Below are positions 34,501 to 41,152 of a stretch of DNA of 47,432 nucleotides, piece after piece. The stretch comes from a virus: positions 1-47,432 of the IMG/VR virus record IMGVR_UViG_3300044858_000480; one strand, written 5' to 3'. Numbering within the stretch: position 1 is the first letter of the stretch; every line of letters begins with the position of its first letter. Both the position numbers and the translations under genes were made by a program. Under the pieces are notes generated by a model, which did not search any database, was not told the origin of the DNA, and saw nothing but the letters and a program-made list of their open reading frames with translations.

Positions 34501-36113
34501 TCCCCAAGGTTATTAAACTTATCTAATAAACCTGCAACTGATTGTGCAATTGGTGTTACTGCTTCTAAAAATGTTTTACCAACTGGCTCAAGTGTTAATC
34601 TAAGATCTTCAATTGCTTTTTTAAACTTAGTTCCAACCGCATCCTCTAAAACTCCAAGTTCTCTTTCAGACATAATTGCGAGTTGCTCAACAGAATTTGT
34701 TGTCAACCCAAGAACTTTTGCAGCCTGTGTTCCATCCTTGGTTACGTTCTGGAATAGTGTTGATAGACGTGAGAACTGGAACTTACCAAACAACTGTTCA
34801 ATTGCACGAGCACGATTAAGAGGATCAAGTGTATCTAGTGCTCTGGAAAAATCAATTACTGTTTGCTGAATATTTCCCTGATTACCTTCAACAATGGCTT
34901 TGATATTAATTCCCATATCTGCAAGCATCTCAGATGCCTTTTTAGTTGGATTAATAAGTGATGCTAAACCAGACTTAAGTGCGTTAGCACCCTCTGATGC
35001 ATTGATTCCGCCTTCTTTCATTGCTGTTAAGAAGAATGCCAAATCTTCAACATCTCCACCAAGTTGCTTTACAACTGGACCTGCTTTAGGAATTGCAATA
35101 GTCAAATCTTCAATAGATACGACTGTTTGGTTTTCAACTGCGTTAAGGAAGTTTATTTTCTTTGCTAAATCTTCTGCTGCTGTACCAAATGCGTTTGTAA
35201 TAGATATAGTTGTTTCTAGGGCTTGTCCTTGTTCTACCCCGCCAAGAACAGCAAGTCTAGTAGCCTGTGCAACCTGTGCAGTAAGGTCTGCTCCAGTCTT
35301 ACCCATTGCTGCAGCATCTGCTGCCATCTTCATCGTATCTACAACTGCAACTCCATATTTAGTAAATGATTCTGCCAGTTCTCTTACATTATTAAGAGCC
35401 TCATTTGTTTGTTCTGTTGTTGTAAATATATCTCCATATACACGCTTAAACCTAATGGCCTGTGCTTCAAGATCCATAAAAGTTTTTCCAGCGACAGTTC
35501 CAAGATAGGCAAGCGGAATTGTAAAGCCGACCATAAGTTGGCGACCTGCCCACTGTGTATTTTTACCAAAATTTAAAAGATTGGTTGAACCTTGTTTTAC
35601 TAACTGATTAAATAGTGCCTGTTTCTGTGCTGCTAGTGCAACCTGTGTGCCATAATCTTTCATGTTTAGGCTAGTTGGAGTAACAGAAATAGCCTTCATT
35701 GCACCGCTGGCATCACGGCCTAATTTAATATATTGTGTTTGTAATCTTTTTACACGATCTTGCGCTACCTTGCCAATTGTGTCAAATTCTGATTTAAATA
35801 ATCTTCCAAATGTTTTTGTAGATCCACCAGCGTAGCGGAAGTACTCCCGCATTGAAAGTTTGTTTTTTTCAAGAGCATTTGTAAAAGACTCTGTGGATGT
35901 TCTAACGACACCCATTTGTGCTGAGAATTTGCCAGTAGCATTTATTGAGTTCAGCAGATTCTGCTGCATGTTTCGTTGCTGAGCAGCAGCAGAAGCACTA
36001 CCCTTTGATACCGAAGTATGGAATAGTGCTAACTGTCGCTGTAAACTTTTAAGTTCCGCTAACGCCTGCGACGTATCAATTTGTACGCCAATTTTGGCAT
36101 TAACATCACTCAT
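28512..36113 (-). CDS. Tail tape measure protein
   Basis: A 2533-residue tape measure that sets tail length and passes into the host. At about 0.15 nm per residue this predicts a tail near 380 nm, less any globular part. Helical N-terminus; a TP901-type core at about 210-470 (Gly-Gly-Val-Glu-Gln-Gly-Gln-Ala-Leu; Phe-Leu-Thr-Ala-Met-Lys-Glu-Gly-Gly); hydrophobic stretches near 535-570 and 1230-1270. Motifs of the form Asp-X-Val-Pro-X-Met/Leu-Leu-X-Pro-Gly-Glu occur near 680 and again near 2430. A mixed, less helical region spans about 760-1130. Near the C-terminus a Thr/Ser linker precedes a LysM domain (about 2355-2402). AGGTG precedes the ATG. Confidence 0.93.
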   Translation of the reverse strand: MSDVNAKIGVQIDTSQALAELKSLQRQLALFHTSVSKGSASAAAQQRNMQQNLLNSINATGKFSAQMGVVRTSTESFTNALEKNKLSMREYFRYAGGSTKTFGRLFKSEFDTIGKVAQDRVKRLQTQYIKLGRDASGAMKAISVTPTSLNMKDYGTQVALAAQKQALFNQLVKQGSTNLLNFGKNTQWAGRQLMVGFTIPLAYLGTVAGKTFMDLEAQAIRFKRVYGDIFTTTEQTNEALNNVRELAESFTKYGVAVVDTMKMAADAAAMGKTGADLTAQVAQATRLAVLGGVEQGQALETTISITNAFGTAAEDLAKKINFLNAVENQTVVSIEDLTIAIPKAGPVVKQLGGDVEDLAFFLTAMKEGGINASEGANALKSGLASLINPTKKASEMLADMGINIKAIVEGNQGNIQQTVIDFSRALDTLDPLNRARAIEQLFGKFQFSRLSTLFQNVTKDGTQAAKVLGLTTNSVEQLAIMSERELGVLEDAVGTKFKKAIEDLRLTLEPVGKTFLEAVTPIAQSVAGLLDKFNNLGDGTKKFIVIATTLVGIIGPVLLMTFGLLMNAVANGIKLFAIMRTGFLKLGGNSKILAEQTNYLSVEQLEAATVAASLNQAHNRLTQQFNIEASAVRALRQAYIDATVAAANFARANPGMMMPGKGGVPKKFARGTASVPGRGNKDNVPAVLMPGEAVIPTDIAQNPQVQPIIEALLSGKLQAFGNGTGNAQPFANSPQFQPVMDLSGPSSQVLNTNPSQVNDLLAGRSRTTETNEAFAARSAALLARMNARKNPTKSNLVFGHAVDHKQVSGAKVSEQFRQLGFGRENLYTAVGFDIPKEMNSQLNRKNSTVTAGDYRRAILDDNSLRTMTISLSKQGIPDTDALRVAKEIRTNLLKSLNSLPDSALINDKMIYSRMGNERSGIMGALAKSTDPIVSRSARTLLGAASTSAVGGSKIKTDKLKSIDDVIRAVQKTNSNPILVKKLNELKAIDPKLLIPTSLNDKGEIVAYRRPEITGGKITKNNVINGLIDGKFKSQREFLGGGRQVLKITKSMNDRFDRLISKQPQKETVAVRARGEYKVDAKGNLIPLTGQNTERKPASIQTTSRNVSDNRTTTLNPNETVVQRMRRLRGFANAPQVDPKTGRTTLGEVSQSARLSRAQLLAAVEKISLKEAKRRIAAEGKLTNAMNESTEAQKTTKQKLSEFSSKASLGIGAVSGLTIAASFAGGKLGEMAQTIMPFVFGLQGITMLLPMLANPWVAIVAAIALVGGILIKMAKDIEKARKEGVDLANAMSMTSKKLVDLSVIAGTVSASEEAARRRKNIVSGTVEGQRQFGQNVLGSEFGKQILADIQVQAKSGKSVKEISQNLANNLAVAVAQGAVTTSQARSIAAALGEELGSYEIPALVSGKLVSILGPNGENLANDPLQVTLQIQKDSMQRQADSLKTAIDGAISESTVPNVLSRLAGFGLIAGGVAATVLTAGAAAPVGAAAAATGAGLMVGGEYDANKRKAVNVKLAAAAVELGIQEVAQNQGLVDSLNKQYDIKLKSAKTEQEIKTIQDERKIALDQLNSSNAKALALLVGQRNQLGEEAFTKGIKAAADAMYKEGPMAVFKDQAIEALNKLKDSNFKAQLQIGLASGQVSPAVITKILSTAAGNKGFEASFNLLVDKQGLADAALIAELLPTDGATDTSRTLMLSYINNNSEDFDKDMQALSFLNQINPTYGITLDLKANGVQQLATATNALRQVETLPDKLTKEAVAKLAEEKPGEWKAFYDQWAILSEGKDVINKNLKVAFDVVSNDPNFKGFGASAGKNVADLIAKGGILPGPIPTGPATPPSSNKTRDTFLDDLLVKLKLFRKESVNATGGWNELLKQLGKGKTIDGFNGVVNKLSKLKVNESVLQFAEGLDAENAAKFFNKVTDKAKNGKLVLNQYGKALNQLFPTVQAGTYLRAQEKIKNENNIQIKALEILKKKGVDAATALKMLEDPAMAAAVATGKISPEAFTKMADETKKATVEARKFEAALKAVQFEADELAEGAAEQLSERFDFGFLEIERKARAAFKSINKMTPEEMELSVALDERSIDKIQNTIGDINSKIKSYNRTLDLIGRQETAITETYDQKIDSLNKQRDALESIKSINSFLISQQQKQLGIANALTQGDISAAAAAAQEMRAESAQESLNRMGVGLETAATNLELQKQRELSSITAVVNGQKLTRKQIETEIITLSDQIYNIEVVQLEPLQRQADIKRQLLSDLAFQIDREQKSLQINGMTRQEWNFIQQYVEASNKESNSLKINIDGIAASSTTASGAWASILASMQAASTLSFNTPTNTGTPFGQAGSTTGSTTSTTSTTKKSTGSTVTVKSGNTLSGIASKAGVSLASVIKANPQIKNPSLIKPGQVIKIPGKMYGGMVKPMSMGGMVPKYLATGGRIGSDSVPTMLTPGEFVMNKGATAEFGPMLSMLNESKYPSMIGNRMGAQVPVNNVSTSVSDNSTAVYNYNLGFSINGSNSNANDIARVVMREIKNVDAQRIRGQRV

Positions 36114-36128
36114 TTGTCACCTCATTGT

Positions 36129-36461
36129 TTAGTTGTTTGCAAGAACTGTGTTCAAGAGTGCATTTGCATCTTGAAGTTTTACCCCTGAAGCAGATTCAAT
36201 AATTTTATAAACAGTTGGAAGATCAATATTTTCTTCTAACTTTTTAGCATCATCTGCAATTTCTGGCTTATATTGCTTCATAGCAATTTGAACACAATCA
36301 ATAAGGACAGTCGTTGACTTGTCATTATCTTCTGCCACCTCTGCTAGTTCTGAAAACTTCTTCATAAATGGACGAAGTAATGAGATTTTAAGCGGTCTTG
36401 CTTTAATCTTTGTACCGTCCAAAAGAACTAGTTCTACCTCTTCATACGTGCTTGTTGCCAT
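36129..36461 (-). CDS. Tail assembly chaperone, short form
   Basis: A 110-residue protein directly before the tape measure (15-base gap), the usual position of lambda gpG-type chaperones that coat the tape measure during tail assembly. It aligns over its whole length with the first ~95 residues of the preceding 231-residue protein: shared Leu-X-Asp-Gly-Thr, Pro-Leu-Lys-Ile, Phe-Met, Met-Lys-Gln-Tyr-X-Pro, and Pro-Thr-X-Tyr-X-Ile with Ser-Ala-Gly/Ser-Gly near the end. It has a perfect AGGAGG and an extended -10 promoter of its own. There is no room for a frameshift extension before the tape measure. Confidence 0.8.
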   Translation of the reverse strand: MATSTYEEVELVLLDGTKIKARPLKISLLRPFMKKFSELAEVAEDNDKSTTVLIDCVQIAMKQYKPEIADDAKKLEENIDLPTVYKIIESASGVKLQDANALLNTVLANN

Positions 36462-36488
36462 TGATTTTTCCTCCTATAGGCTATGTCA

Positions 36489-36497
36489 ATTATAGCA
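36489..36497 (-). promoter_or_regulatory. Extended -10 promoter for the short tail chaperone
   Basis: The minus strand reads TGCTATAAT (36497..36489) in the gap between the two chaperone genes, 27 bases from the ATG at 36461, with AGGAGG between. No -35 is seen. An independent promoter would let the short form be made in excess over the long form. Confidence 0.5.
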
Positions 36498-36522
36498 TGA
36501 CGATTGTTTGTTTTTTATTATT

Positions 36523-37218
36523 TTATTTTGTTAAGTCTTCGTACTCTAAGCCCATGCCAATGCCAAACCCTGCTTTTTTAGCATTTTGTCCTTGGAGCGC
36601 TAAAATATCTTTACTATCATTTGTTGCACCCTTACTGAACACTCTAGCCTTCATGTCTTCCCATTCTTTTTGTCCCCGTGACGACCCAGACTGCTTATCT
36701 AAATCTACCCCCTGAATTGCAGCAAGAAACTTTTTTTCTTCATAATCAAGTTCTCTACGACTAGAAAGTGTAGCCATTAACTCTGGCATAGACAAAGACT
36801 CCTCTAATTCCTTATAATCTTTCCAGATACCCAACAAAAAGGCTTCAGCCTCAATTTTTGCTAAGTCTAAATCAGACCAAGTTGATCCACTCTCTGTTGC
36901 CTGAGTTTTAACAGTTTCTTCTGACCCTCTATTTATTTTTATTCCTGCCGAAACATCCAAAATTGTATATATTGTAGGCATGTCAAAACTGTCTTCTATG
37001 TCATCCTTTTTTAACGCTATTCCTGGATAATATTGTTTCATGGTAATTCTAACGCATTCCATTAAGCAATCTATTGCTTCGTCATCGTCTTTGGCTTTTT
37101 TTACATCTTCAAAAGCCTCCATGAATTCACGAAGATATTTTATTTTTAATGGAATAATTTCTAGTTCTGTTCCATCAATAAGATTTATTATTTTATTTTG
37201 ATAAACTGTTGTTGCCAT
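36523..37218 (-). CDS. Tail assembly chaperone, long form
   Basis: A 231-residue protein whose N-terminal ~95 residues are paralogous to the short chaperone. Its C-terminal ~130 residues resemble the T extension of a gpGT-type product: Trp-Ser-Asp-Leu-Asp-Leu, an acidic helix, then Asp-Tyr-Lys-Glu-Leu-Glu-Glu-Ser-Leu-Ser-Met-Pro-Glu-Leu. In most siphophages this long form arises by -1 ribosomal frameshifting; here it is a continuous gene upstream of the short form. It follows the terminator after the major tail gene. No ribosome site precedes the ATG, and a TAGAAT -10 ends 9 bases before it, consistent with a leaderless mRNA. Confidence 0.75.
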   Translation of the reverse strand: MATTVYQNKIINLIDGTELEIIPLKIKYLREFMEAFEDVKKAKDDDEAIDCLMECVRITMKQYYPGIALKKDDIEDSFDMPTIYTILDVSAGIKINRGSEETVKTQATESGSTWSDLDLAKIEAEAFLLGIWKDYKELEESLSMPELMATLSSRRELDYEEKKFLAAIQGVDLDKQSGSSRGQKEWEDMKARVFSKGATNDSKDILALQGQNAKKAGFGIGMGLEYEDLTK

Positions 37219-37227
37219 GATTTATCT

Positions 37228-37236
37228 ATTCTATCA
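37228..37236 (-). promoter_or_regulatory. Extended -10 promoter, leaderless start of long tail chaperone
   Basis: The minus strand reads TGATAGAAT (37236..37228); the hexamer ends 9 bases before the ATG at 37218, so transcription should begin at or within about three bases of the start codon. No Shine-Dalgarno is present in the interval. Confidence 0.45.
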
Positions 37237-37237
37237 C

Positions 37238-37281
37238 AGGCAAAACAAAAAACCCACCTCATAAGAGATGGGCTTTTGCCT
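37238..37281 (-). terminator. Terminator after the major tail protein
   Basis: An 8-bp stem (37253-37260 with 37265-37272, loop of 4) has one position that is an A/C mismatch on the plus strand but a G-U pair in minus-strand RNA, so the RNA made from this strand folds fully. It is followed by TTTTTT, and outer arms of 8 bp (37238-37245 with 37274-37281) add stability. It separates the abundant major tail protein from the chaperones. Confidence 0.88.
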
Positions 37282-37296
37282 TAATCTAAAATTAGA

Positions 37297-37929
37297 TTAT
37301 GATTGACCAAATGTACGATCTACGATCTTACCGTATGATCCTGACGCATCTTCTGGAAGAAGACGGAATGAAACTTCAAACATTGACGCTTCGTCACGCT
37401 TTGCGGATACAGTTACGTTCTCAATTGATAGAGCACGATATGCTGTGTAAACACGCTCAACAGAGTCAGAGTTGTCGCAATCTCCAGTTCCTGGTCCAAC
37501 AGCAACGATTCCTCGTTCTACTGGACATTCTCCAAGTTCACCTGCAGACAGATTAAGTGTCTGACCTGTAGATGCTGCCTTGTTTCCTGTAAGTTGTGCA
37601 TCAGAGAATGCTAATGCAAGAAGCAAGTTTTCTAGTGTTGCTTCAGCAAAAGCGGTAGCAAGATTAACCTGCATACCTTGCTTATATAGTTTTGCAACGT
37701 CAAGAATTTGGTCTACCTGGACTTCGCCGAAGTCTGGTTGGAACTGCAATTCTAGACCGTTCATGGTGTAACCTACGTTGGTATACGATGCATCGTCTGC
37801 AAGTGTTTCTTTAAAAGATTCGCTTGCGTCAAAAGACTCCAGTGTACCTGGAGTTAGAGTTGTATCAGCAACGAAAAGTGCTGCTGCACCAACGATAATG
37901 TTGTTTGACGTACCACGGCTATATGGCAT
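37297..37929 (-). CDS. Major tail tube protein
   Basis: A 210-residue protein from the ATG at 37929, preceded by AGAGGTG; a longer reading from a TTG at 37983 has no ribosome site. It has the beta-rich character of tail tube subunits, with a central helix (Gln-Ile-Leu-Asp-Val-Ala-Lys-Leu-Tyr-Lys-Gln-Gly) and a C-terminal strand segment (Phe-Glu-Val-Ser-Phe-Arg-Leu-Leu-Pro). The order tail terminator, this gene, tail chaperones, tape measure is diagnostic. It has its own promoter and a strong terminator, fitting a very abundant product. Confidence 0.85.
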   Translation of the reverse strand: MPYSRGTSNNIIVGAAALFVADTTLTPGTLESFDASESFKETLADDASYTNVGYTMNGLELQFQPDFGEVQVDQILDVAKLYKQGMQVNLATAFAEATLENLLLALAFSDAQLTGNKAASTGQTLNLSAGELGECPVERGIVAVGPGTGDCDNSDSVERVYTAYRALSIENVTVSAKRDEASMFEVSFRLLPEDASGSYGKIVDRTFGQS

Positions 37930-37988
37930 ATTATTTTCACCTCTTTCATAAAGTATATTAAGTTGTTTGGCGTGTTTCCTCAAAACCT

Positions 37989-37994
37989 ATTATA
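37989..37994 (-). promoter_or_regulatory. -10 box for the major tail protein gene
   Basis: The minus strand has a consensus TATAAT (37994..37989) in the 72-base gap before the major tail gene, preceded by CAG, so not an extended -10. The -35 region matches poorly. It would give a leader of about 50 bases, the longest among the structural genes. Confidence 0.4.
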
Positions 37995-38001
37995 CTGCCT
38001 T

Positions 38002-38574
38002 TTATGTATACCTAGAATTTGCCTCAGTTTTAATATGATAATCATACTCAATGATTAATTTGTTAACAAAAAGGGTTCTTGCCGAAGCCAACTCTGCTAC
38101 GTCTCTACTTTCATCTGCCTGATATACCCTAGTATTATGAAAATAAATGTTATACGGAATAGATACCTCTCCAGCAGAGTTTAGTATTGGGTTTGAAAGA
38201 CTATAGGAATTTACATCCTGGGCTGAAGCGTCTTCACGATCAAGAGCATTTGAAATAACACGTATAGAATCTATTAATTTACCAGCATCTGTAGAGTATA
38301 CAAAATATATGAGTTGTTCTCGCTTGTGAGCATAAAATGGGGTAGGTCTAAATCTCATCAATCTATCGTAAACAATAAGAACTGGACTTTCTGTTTGTCT
38401 TATTTGAATGCTGTCATTATATAGGTCTTCAATGTTTGTTGGAAATTGCGCTGGAACCATTGGGGTTGGGTTAACAAGGTCTGAATCTGCTACAAGACCA
38501 TAGTATGCCAACTCAGACAAAACATATCTATTTAAAAATGTAGGTGGAAAACCAGTATCTGTTAATATACTCAT
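38002..38574 (-). CDS. Tail terminator protein
   Basis: A 190-residue protein immediately before the major tail protein, the usual place of the tail terminator that caps the tube and joins it to the head. Helix-strand alternation, with a strand-rich middle (Val-Leu-Ile-Val-Tyr-Asp-Arg-Leu; Gln-Leu-Ile-Tyr-Phe-Val-Tyr-Ser) and a final strand Leu-Ile-Ile-Glu-Tyr-Asp-Tyr-His-Ile, matches that family's general pattern. It begins 4 bases after the preceding gene. No residue-level signature is decisive, so this call rests on synteny. Confidence 0.65.
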   Translation of the reverse strand: MSILTDTGFPPTFLNRYVLSELAYYGLVADSDLVNPTPMVPAQFPTNIEDLYNDSIQIRQTESPVLIVYDRLMRFRPTPFYAHKREQLIYFVYSTDAGKLIDSIRVISNALDREDASAQDVNSYSLSNPILNSAGEVSIPYNIYFHNTRVYQADESRDVAELASARTLFVNKLIIEYDYHIKTEANSRYT

Positions 38575-38578
38575 AGTC

Positions 38579-39256
38579 TTATTCTACCCCAATTGTTGCA
38601 TTAGCAATCCATTTAAAGCCTGTATCAATACCCTTGCTTCTGCCCATTCTTGATCCAGCCTTCATGTTTGTTTTATAAAGTTTTGGTTTTTTAATATAAT
38701 CATAAATACCAGAAGCCTTTAAAAATGATTGCTTAAAATATCTTAAGATAAACTCATCTACTGTTTTTTCAAAACTTCCATAAACCATATCTCCCCCAGG
38801 ATTGTCTACGGTAATTGGCTTACTTGTAAAAACTTCTCCACTTGGTCCATCAAATTTTAACACCCTAGATTTAGTTGGCGCAATTGTAACTGGAACACCA
38901 TTTTCCATAATCTTTGCTTTATTATAAAATGGCACAGTCATTTTTTCAGACACCGTTCTTGACTGTCTAAATGAAGAATTAATAGACAATCCAAGATTAC
39001 TAACAGTATATTTTAAATCAAACAATCTTGCATTTGGGCTACCAGTTTGATTCCACTCATAAATATGGTGCAATGCTTTTGGATTTGATCTTGCTTCAAC
39101 ATCAACATATTGTGCAAGAGCCTGAATTACTCCAAGGCCTAGTCTATCTAAAAATATTTTTTTACCTTTATGAATACCATCTAAAAATCCAACAGAATAG
39201 TCAATAATATTTTTCATTTGTTTATCAAAAAGTTTTGTATTCATTGTAACTATCAT
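38579..39256 (-). CDS. Neck / tail completion protein (HK97 gp10-like)
   Basis: A 225-residue basic protein between the head-closure and tail-terminator genes, where HK97 gp10-type tail-completion proteins lie. The N-terminus is helical (Phe-Asp-Lys-Gln-Met-Lys-Asn-Ile-Ile-Asp-Tyr), the middle has Arg/Ser-rich strands and the C-terminus is Lys/Gly-rich (Met-Gly-Arg-Ser-Lys-Gly). It starts in a TAATG junction. It is longer than typical gp10-like proteins (about 130-160), so an extra domain may be present. The assignment is by order and general character. Confidence 0.55.
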   Translation of the reverse strand: MIVTMNTKLFDKQMKNIIDYSVGFLDGIHKGKKIFLDRLGLGVIQALAQYVDVEARSNPKALHHIYEWNQTGSPNARLFDLKYTVSNLGLSINSSFRQSRTVSEKMTVPFYNKAKIMENGVPVTIAPTKSRVLKFDGPSGEVFTSKPITVDNPGGDMVYGSFEKTVDEFILRYFKQSFLKASGIYDYIKKPKLYKTNMKAGSRMGRSKGIDTGFKWIANATIGVE

Positions 39257-39705
39257 TAGTCACCCACGGTCTGATTTTCAGTTCTACGCCATAACATTTT
39301 ATAATATTCTATAGATCCAAATGGTCCAGTAAATGGCTCAACTGTTGCTATCTCATAAATAGTCCCCCTGCCAGATCTTGGACCAGCGGTTTCTTTATAA
39401 ATTACATTATCACTTGCATCTCTAACATTTGTTACAAGTATGTTTGTTGTTGCATTGTTAGCATTATTTGAAGAAAGTCTGGGGTCATTTTGGGTCCTTG
39501 CAATAAGTTTATTTTCATATTGTAAAAATGCTTCTGGTTTAATATCTTCTGTTCCTAAACCACCTACTGGTGTTGCATTGCAAATTACAGTTCTATCATA
39601 AACCCAATCTTTTTTAGGTTGACCGTAATCTCCTTGTGTAAGAATTGGAAAATATACATCAGCCTTCATTGGATACATAAAATCTGTAACTTCACATGAG
39701 TTCAT
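39256..39705 (-). CDS. Head closure / stopper protein
   Basis: A 149-residue beta-rich protein placed after the connector/adaptor and before the tail-completion gene. Head-closure proteins of HK97-like siphophages have this size and position and begin with a short strand segment like Ala-Asp-Val-Tyr-Phe-Pro here. It contains Gly/Asn-rich loops and ends in polar residues. It starts at a TAATG junction (39705); the two internal Met codons near residues 10 and 13 are less likely starts. The role is inferred from gene order. Confidence 0.6.
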   Translation of the reverse strand: MNSCEVTDFMYPMKADVYFPILTQGDYGQPKKDWVYDRTVICNATPVGGLGTEDIKPEAFLQYENKLIARTQNDPRLSSNNANNATTNILVTNVRDASDNVIYKETAGPRSGRGTIYEIATVEPFTGPFGSIEYYKMLWRRTENQTVGD

Positions 39706-40706
39706 TATAAAACTCCAGGACGAACAATATTATCAACATACTTAGACAAAATCTTGTCTACAATAATATTTCCAGTACCCTCAATCATTCTCTTGTCATA
39801 CTCAATTTTAAATTGATCAGTGCTGTAGTTTTTTACATATCTCTTATAATAATCTAATTTGCCACATTTAATATCATTAATCAATAACTTTGTAGCATCT
39901 TGAATATCAATAGGAACCACCTTATATCCTGTTTCTACTAAGAAAATATAATCTGTTCCATTTGGAAATCCTACGCCAGCGGTGATGGTCTGAACATTTC
40001 CACTATCCTCTGTATCAAATATTGCAAATGAATCTGAAGAGGCTACTGGAATTCTTGCTGGACGTCTTTCTGCCCTATTTAAAGAATCTGTTGCTTGTAC
40101 TGGGTCTTTTGTAATTGCAGTTTTATCTTTAGTAATTAAATAATTAAAATCGCCTAATGCTGGTCCATCTGAATCATTAATATCGTAAACCAGTTCTGCA
40201 TTTTCATATGCCTTTAAAATTTTATGTGTTCTATCCCAAAGTGGAATATAGTCTGTTTCTTGTCCAACTACCTCAAGATATTTGCGTTTATAATAAAATC
40301 CGTCAACTATAGTATCAATAATTGCTCGTGCTAACGATTCATATTCTTTATACTTGGCAATATCTGTTGCAGAGGTTTCATTGTTTGCAATTGCCAGTTC
40401 TGTTGGATCTACGTATGGGCGCTCAATCTGTAGGTTATCTTCAACTACAATGTCACCACGTTCTCCATTAATATCTTCATAAATAGTAACTGCATAAGAT
40501 TTGTCATATTTTACAAAATCTCCATTTAACTCATATGTAATTGTTCCTTCTGAGGAAGATGTTAATCCAGATTCTCCACTAATGAATTCTTCAATTTCTG
40601 TTTGCTCTGGAACATCTTCAATGACAAGTATATAGTCTGCTGTTTCGTCTGGAACCTTATAGGTTACGGAAAGCGGATATGGTGGTAAGCGAAGTATTGT
40701 TGACAT
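39705..40706 (-). CDS. Head-tail connector protein
   Basis: A 333-residue protein. The first ~95 residues are beta-rich (Ser-Val-Thr-Tyr-Lys-Val-Pro-Asp-Glu; Tyr-Ala-Val-Thr-Ile-Tyr-Glu-Asp). The remainder (about 105-333) mixes helices, including Tyr-Glu-Ser-Leu-Ala-Arg-Ala-Ile-Ile-Asp-Thr-Ile-Val, and strands, as in gp6/gp15-like adaptors that attach under the portal, though it is larger than those. It begins in a TAATG junction after the 118-residue head protein. The N-terminal beta-domain may be a decoration-like or fibre module fused to a connector. Confidence 0.6.
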   Translation of the reverse strand: MSTILRLPPYPLSVTYKVPDETADYILVIEDVPEQTEIEEFISGESGLTSSSEGTITYELNGDFVKYDKSYAVTIYEDINGERGDIVVEDNLQIERPYVDPTELAIANNETSATDIAKYKEYESLARAIIDTIVDGFYYKRKYLEVVGQETDYIPLWDRTHKILKAYENAELVYDINDSDGPALGDFNYLITKDKTAITKDPVQATDSLNRAERRPARIPVASSDSFAIFDTEDSGNVQTITAGVGFPNGTDYIFLVETGYKVVPIDIQDATKLLINDIKCGKLDYYKRYVKNYSTDQFKIEYDKRMIEGTGNIIVDKILSKYVDNIVRPGVL

Positions 40707-41062
40707 TAATCTTTACGGTAATAAGATGCTACTTCTTCAGGCGACGCTATACGTACTAGCCTGTGAGTTAGCCACTTTTCCGATGCCTCCTTTGATACTA
40801 TGTTGTACCCCACTTTTAATGCACCCAAATTATCCATGTGAAGATTTTTATCTGAATATAAGGCTACTTTGTTTGTTATGTTTTCAGCCTTATCTACTTC
40901 TTCTACACGCTCTTCTTTATTTTCTGGTGGAAACCAACTAGCAATAATTTCTAAAATTTCAAGTTTGGTAGTTGCTTCAAAAAGTTCTATATTATTTTTT
41001 TTAGCATATGACTTTAATGCTAAGACGCTTTTAGTTGATAGTTCTTCCATTGTTGTATTCAT
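40706..41062 (-). CDS. Small head protein with Rho-N/SAP-like helix pair
   Basis: A 118-residue protein directly after the capsid terminator. Residues 8-43 (Leu-Ser-Thr-Lys-Ser-Val-Leu-Ala-Leu-Lys-Ser-Tyr-Ala, then Lys-Leu-Glu-Ile-Leu-Glu-Ile-Ile) form a helix-extended-helix unit like SAP, LEM or Rho N-terminal motifs. The C-terminal half has Val-Ala-Leu-Tyr-Ser, Val-Gly-Tyr-Asn-Ile-Val and Glu-Glu-Val-Ala. I recall actinophage proteins with these motifs after the capsid gene, called head fibre or head-tail connector components. It has AGGAG and an extended -10 promoter (41085-41093). Confidence 0.6.
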   Translation of the reverse strand: MNTTMEELSTKSVLALKSYAKKNNIELFEATTKLEILEIIASWFPPENKEERVEEVDKAENITNKVALYSDKNLHMDNLGALKVGYNIVSKEASEKWLTHRLVRIASPEEVASYYRKD

Positions 41063-41084
41063 AATTCTCCTGTACTCATTTGTA

Positions 41085-41093
41085 ATTATACCA
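41085..41093 (-). promoter_or_regulatory. Extended -10 promoter after the capsid terminator
   Basis: The minus strand reads TGGTATAAT (41093..41085), 12 bases past the capsid terminator stem and 22 bases before the ATG at 41062. No -35 is seen. The terminator-promoter-gene order mirrors that after the major tail gene and after the Ig-like surface gene. Confidence 0.5.
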
Positions 41094-41099
41094 GAATAA

Positions 41100-41131
41100 C
41101 AATAAGGAGGACGGTTTTTATACCGCCCTCC
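41100..41131 (-). terminator. Terminator after the major capsid protein
   Basis: A stem of 10 bp (41106-41115 with 41122-41131) and a 6-base loop. One pair is A/C on the plus strand but G-U in minus-strand RNA, giving full pairing only in the transcribed direction. It is followed by TTATTGTTATTC. It lies 22 bases beyond the capsid stop codon and should insulate the abundant capsid mRNA. Confidence 0.82.
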
Positions 41132-41152
41132 CTAGTACGTGATTGTTATATT

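Noticed and set aside
34894-35508. Plus-strand open frame of about 200 codons opposite the tape measure
   Set aside because: It lies wholly inside a well-supported gene on the other strand, lacks a ribosome site and a recognisable fold, and all other genes are on the minus strand.
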